In this document: positions 14,713-18,139 of the stretch, piece after piece
Position numbering within the stretch: position 1 is the stretch's first letter
Layout of the letters: each line of letters starts with the position of its first letter
Assembly: GCA_016839665.1 (NCBI GenBank)
Contig: JAEOTU010000347.1
Coordinates: 1 to 18,139 of the forward strand
DNA from: Candidatus Hodarchaeota archaeon
GTDB lineage: Archaea > Asgardarchaeota > Heimdallarchaeia > Hodarchaeales > Hodarchaeaceae
Direction: 5' to 3'
DNA length: 18,139 nucleotides
Program-made: the position numbers and the translations under genes
The notes under the pieces: generated by a model
The model's input: the letters and a program-made list of their open reading frames with translations, nothing else
Database searches by the model: none
Told to the model about the DNA's origin: nothing

Positions 14713-16908
14713 ATGCTAGAGAGAAATAAAATGCATGGAGACTTACAACCTCGGAGTCAAACAATACTTCCTGGAAAAACAGGTCATCTTTTTACTGTTA
14801 TGCGAGTCGCATCTTTTCATAATTCCAACCGTTTTGCCTCCTGCTCTTTCGATGGGACAGTTAGAATTTGGGATGGTGAAAAACAGGAAAAGGTTCTTTT
14901 CTATTTTTCAGAGGCCATTGAAGGATTACTCATAACTCCTGACGATAAGAAAGTCATTGTTGTACTTGGAGACTCTTCAAGAGCTTTTTTTCATGATCTA
15001 GATAAAGATGAAACCTATGAAATCGGTGAAAATCTCCCGATTCGTAAAATGATAGGAGTAAATCCTAGCAATACAAAAACTGCGTTGGCAACTTATGATG
15101 AGGAAGTTTTTATCTTTAACCATGACACTCATAAGGTGAGTTCTCGCGTTTTTGTTGAGAACCTCTCAGGAGATTCCTTGGTATGGTTAGATAATGACAT
15201 TTTTTGCGTTCCTAAGAGAAATGGAAGTGTTGCATTAGTAGATTCTCACAATCGAACAATTAAACAGGAAATTCCTGTGCATGATGGGCTTATTACTTCA
15301 ATTTGTAGAGATCGAGATAATATTGTAACTGTTTCTGAAGATGGCACGGGTAAAGTGCTTGATTTGGATTTCAATCCACTTTTTGGATTTAAAATTGAAT
15401 TTACTCCTCTCAGTGTGAATTACAGCGCACGAGAAAGTAGAATTGTAGTGGTTGGTGATAGAAACATACTCATTGTTAATACAGCGACAGGAGATCTCTT
15501 ATTGCAAAGTCAAGACCTTTCAGGCTGTAATGCCATTATCACCCAGGACTCCAAGATTATTAAGGGGTCAGGGGAGCGTGATATTTCAATCTTCTCTCTC
15601 ACAGGTGAGAAAATTTCCCAAATCGATGGTCATTCTAAGACCGCAGAGGTTGTCTCGTTCCTGAAAGATAATCAAATTATCATTGGTTCTGGAGACAAAC
15701 ATGTTCATCTTATTAACTACTCTACAGCTCATGATCAAACATTAGCAGCGCATCAAGAAACTGTTTCTTCGGTTTTAGTTATTCCGACAATGAATTATGT
15801 TATTTCGGGCGCTTATGATGATACAATCAGTATATGGGATCTGCCTAGTCAATCAGAAGTGAAGAGGATCAAAAAAGTTCCTCTGGTCACCGCGCTCGCA
15901 GGCTCTCCCTCAGACGATATCTTTGTTGCTGCATGCAGTGGAGATAACACACTGCACGTTTTTAACACAGAGGGTAAAAAATTTACGAATTGGGAAGCGC
16001 ATGACGATTTTATTAGTTCTCTTTTCTTTATGAATGACGAAGTCATTATCTCTGGAGCTGACGATAGTTTTATCAAATTCTGGAAACGTGACGGTAAACT
16101 AATTAGCTCGATTGAGACAAAATCGCCGATAAAATCAATTGAAACAACTTTGGAATTTGATTATAATGTAACAGGCCATGAAAATGGGGATCTGATTCTT
16201 TGGGAGAAAATATCTAATCGGAAAATCGCAAGTTATAATTGTAAAGCTCCCATTCAACGGATTAAAGTCATTGACAGCTCTACACTGTTTTTTGCCTCTC
16301 AAAATCGGTTATATCGTATGTTTATAGATGGACATCATATAACGGATGTCCAAGAGGTATGTCGGCATACTGAACCTATCAGAGGAATTCAATGGCATGA
16401 AAAATCCAAAAAAATTATCACTGTAGCACATAATATTGAGATATTTGAAACAGGATTTGTTGCGGAGCGTGAATTAGCTCCTCCCCTTGTCAGTGAGAGA
16501 ATTGATGAGGAGGTGGCTGACTCTTCTACAACAGTAATTTTTGCTCCAGGAGCAGAAGAAGAACAAGAATTAACAGAAGTAAGTCAACCTGTTGTAGAAC
16601 AGGTGACAGAAATTCCTATAGAAAGGACTGTTTCAGCAACAGATATTGAGCATATGACAAAGATATCTGAATACCTATCTGCAATTACCCAACAAATCAA
16701 AGAATCTGTTGTACCAAAGTTGAAATCTTTTGAAATTACTACTTATGAGTTGGAAAGCGCTCTTGATAAAGTACAAGAGAATCTAAAAGAGTGGTTGGTT
16801 GATTATACTGAGAAGAAAACAGAAGTAGAAGAAAAGATTGAAGAATCTCCCCAACAAGAGAAGAAACCCGATTGGACGAGTATTGATTGGGGAAGACGAA
16901 AGGGTTAA
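14713..16908 (+). CDS. WD40 protein with 14 repeats (two predicted propellers) and C-terminal coiled coil
   Basis: This predicted cytoplasmic scaffold protein has 731 residues and no signal peptide or membrane helix. By eye, 14 WD40-type units span residues 22 to about 590. The clearest are SFDGTVRIWD (45-54), SEDGTGKVLD, GAYDDTISIWDL near 366-377, GADDSFIKFW and ENGDLILWE. Fourteen units would make two seven-bladed propellers. A linker rich in Glu and Val (about 595-645) follows. A predicted coiled coil with heptad-like spacing (about 647-712) comes next, then a short tail DWTSIDWGRRKG. WD40 proteins bind partner proteins, and none can be named here. A second ATG seven codons in (14731) has GAGAG closer by, so the start is uncertain by six residues. 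The next gene begins 125 bp downstream. Confidence 0.9.
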   Translation: MLERNKMHGDLQPRSQTILPGKTGHLFTVMRVASFHNSNRFASCSFDGTVRIWDGEKQEKVLFYFSEAIEGLLITPDDKKVIVVLGDSSRAFFHDLDKDETYEIGENLPIRKMIGVNPSNTKTALATYDEEVFIFNHDTHKVSSRVFVENLSGDSLVWLDNDIFCVPKRNGSVALVDSHNRTIKQEIPVHDGLITSICRDRDNIVTVSEDGTGKVLDLDFNPLFGFKIEFTPLSVNYSARESRIVVVGDRNILIVNTATGDLLLQSQDLSGCNAIITQDSKIIKGSGERDISIFSLTGEKISQIDGHSKTAEVVSFLKDNQIIIGSGDKHVHLINYSTAHDQTLAAHQETVSSVLVIPTMNYVISGAYDDTISIWDLPSQSEVKRIKKVPLVTALAGSPSDDIFVAACSGDNTLHVFNTEGKKFTNWEAHDDFISSLFFMNDEVIISGADDSFIKFWKRDGKLISSIETKSPIKSIETTLEFDYNVTGHENGDLILWEKISNRKIASYNCKAPIQRIKVIDSSTLFFASQNRLYRMFIDGHHITDVQEVCRHTEPIRGIQWHEKSKKIITVAHNIEIFETGFVAERELAPPLVSERIDEEVADSSTTVIFAPGAEEEQELTEVSQPVVEQVTEIPIERTVSATDIEHMTKISEYLSAITQQIKESVVPKLKSFEITTYELESALDKVQENLKEWLVDYTEKKTEVEEKIEESPQQEKKPDWTSIDWGRRKG

Positions 16909-17033
16909 TATTTTCCCCTAAAACAGTAAATATTGTTTGAATTTTGTTGACAATAGATAAATGACTTTGTGAAATAGAAATTAATAGATTTGTAAAGATT
17001 TTCAAAAAACTAGCAAAAATTTGAGGTTTCAAT

Positions 17034-18139
17034 ATGGATGAAAAGAAAAATGCTTCTGATGAAGTAAATGAGACGTCGATGTCCTCGGTAGATCAACCTC
17101 CTGAAGGTAAGATGAAGCGTTTAGGAACGTATATGAAAGAAACTTTGAAAGACATGTTTCATACTTTACGACATCCTGAATTTAGGTTTGCAATTTCAGG
17201 GATAATCATAAGTATTGTACTGATCTTAGTTTCGGTAGCTTTCTTTCTCTTGCCAGGAATTGTAGAAAATCAACAAATCGCACTAGCAAGCTTTGTATTA
17301 CCATTTAATCCGTTTGGTGTACTAATCAGCGTCATTATCGCTTTCTTGGTAATCTATTTATGGTTCTTATTAGGTATAAAAATTACACCAAAAGCTGCTC
17401 ATTTACTAGTAGATCAAAAAATCGTAAAAATGATTTTTACGAAAGGAAATGTTCACTACCTCGAATTTGTTCCAGTAGAAAAAAGGAAAATTGCTATGCC
17501 ACATATTTTGAACAAATTCATAGCTTTACTGATTGCTTGGGTATCAGTATCAGCATTCTTGATGAATCTCCTAGCTAGTTTTGTTGCTGGAGGTGATCCC
17601 AGTTCAATTCTCAATCCTGGAGATAATCTAATTTTCTTTCTCATTAGAACGATAGTTTTATTTTTGATTGTACCTCTGGTCTTTACACTTATTTATCCTC
17701 TAGGATGGATGCTTGTAGATGCAAAATTGAAAGCGTATCATTCAGGAACTAAACTTAACTGGCTTGTAGGTAAAAAAGTTGTCAATTTAACTGCTGGTTT
17801 TATCACTATAGGATCATTATTGGCTCTGGGAGTAAATGTAATTGAAGATTTTACGACTCGGGCTCAACTAATGGTTGATCTTGTTCTTTTTTGCATAATC
17901 AATGTTTCATTAATCGTCATTCTGGTATCTATCTTTTATAATATGTTTTTCCAAGGAAAGTTTTACCAAATGATTACTGAATCAATTGAAGTCGGTTTTG
18001 GAATAACATCTGTAACTCTTGTTGATGAGGAGGGTAATCCGCTTCCCGAGATAGAGGAGCCCGAACCTGAGCCTGAACCAGTAGTCGAACCTGAGCCTGA
18101 ACCAGTAGTCGAACCTGAACCAGTAGTCGAACCTGAACC
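17034..18139 (+). CDS. Six-helix membrane protein with Pro-Glu-Val repeat tail (3' end open)
   Basis: The frame opens with ATG at 17034, seven bases after GAGG, and runs 368 codons to the window edge without a stop. A charged, Ser/Glu-rich N-terminus (1-50) is followed by six hydrophobic segments, near 53-76, 86-114, 158-185, 198-227, 249-270 and 278-305. The loop at 115-157 is basic and probably cytoplasmic. After a short region (306-340) the protein enters an acidic repeat of Pro-Glu pairs separated by Val-Val (341-368). With an even helix count both ends should be cytoplasmic. The PE repeat may act as a stiff spacer to a further domain beyond the window. I recognise no family. It could be cotranscribed with the WD40 gene, but a 125-bp gap separates them. 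Confidence 0.85.
   Translation, partial: MDEKKNASDEVNETSMSSVDQPPEGKMKRLGTYMKETLKDMFHTLRHPEFRFAISGIIISIVLILVSVAFFLLPGIVENQQIALASFVLPFNPFGVLISVIIAFLVIYLWFLLGIKITPKAAHLLVDQKIVKMIFTKGNVHYLEFVPVEKRKIAMPHILNKFIALLIAWVSVSAFLMNLLASFVAGGDPSSILNPGDNLIFFLIRTIVLFLIVPLVFTLIYPLGWMLVDAKLKAYHSGTKLNWLVGKKVVNLTAGFITIGSLLALGVNVIEDFTTRAQLMVDLVLFCIINVSLIVILVSIFYNMFFQGKFYQMITESIEVGFGITSVTLVDEEGNPLPEIEEPEPEPEPVVEPEPEPVVEPEPVVEPE
18063..18139 (+). repeat. In-frame tandem repeat encoding Pro-Glu-Val units
   Basis: Two identical 24-bp units (18063-18086 and 18087-18110) are followed by an 18-bp version lacking one Glu-Pro pair (18111-18128). A partial unit then runs off the window. All units keep the reading frame, encoding EPEPEPVV or EPEPVV. 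Confidence 0.95.

Noticed and set aside
18059..18139. CRISPR-like array at the right edge
   Set aside because: The units are contiguous, without spacers, keep the reading frame and encode Pro-Glu-Val, so this is a protein-coding tandem repeat.

Overview
The window is an AT-rich piece of an archaeal chromosome. It carries the archaeal RNA-repair pair archease and RtcB, an archaeal-type aspartyl-tRNA synthetase, isopentenyl phosphate kinase (the archaeal alternative mevalonate pathway), a DUF92 membrane protein, and short Shine-Dalgarno motifs mixed with TATA-like boxes and T-tract terminators. Long WD40 proteins and a bacterial-type NAD+-dependent DNA ligase in such a background would fit an Asgard archaeon. 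That lineage call is inference; no marker in the window settles it. The 5' end cuts the archease gene and the 3' end stops inside a Pro-Glu repeat, so the window may be a whole contig.

Layout. (a) 1-1868, plus strand: archease and RtcB abut with no spacer. (b) 1899-2573, minus strand: an UlaG/UPF0173-like metallo-beta-lactamase-fold hydrolase, convergent with RtcB. (c) 2667-3473, plus strand: a nucleotidyltransferase whose 3' end overlaps the end of the next gene. (d) 3464-9388, minus strand: ligA, then a 761-residue membrane protein with a large sequon-rich outer domain, then the Asp-type tRNA synthetase. (e) 9650-11431, plus strand: DUF92 integral membrane protein and isopentenyl phosphate kinase, a likely isoprenoid-phosphate operon. 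(f) 11476-12441, minus strand: a small membrane protein followed by a MobB-like P-loop GTPase. (g) 12565-13011, plus strand: dCMP deaminase. It faces a very basic Lys/Arg-rich protein (13100-13468, minus strand) that ends in a clear hairpin plus T-tract terminator. (h) 13469-13897: a 429-bp stretch without a protein gene, holding several hairpins and a TATA-like box. (i) 13898 to the end, plus strand: a HAD-fold protein without its catalytic aspartate, a 14-repeat WD40 protein with a coiled-coil tail, and an open-ended six-helix membrane protein with a Pro-Glu-Val repeat tail.

Most genes are housekeeping: tRNA splicing and repair, tRNA charging, DNA ligation, dUMP supply and isoprenoid precursors. 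The less explained parts are the sequon-rich membrane protein, the basic protein with the structured spacer beside it, the apparently dead HAD protein, the double-propeller WD40 protein and the repeat-tailed membrane protein. I found no CRISPR array, IS element, integrase, rRNA or tRNA. I saw no convincing previously undescribed multi-gene system. The best candidates for something new are the DUF92-IPK pairing, the structured spacer at 13.5 kb, and the WD40 and membrane-protein genes at the right end.
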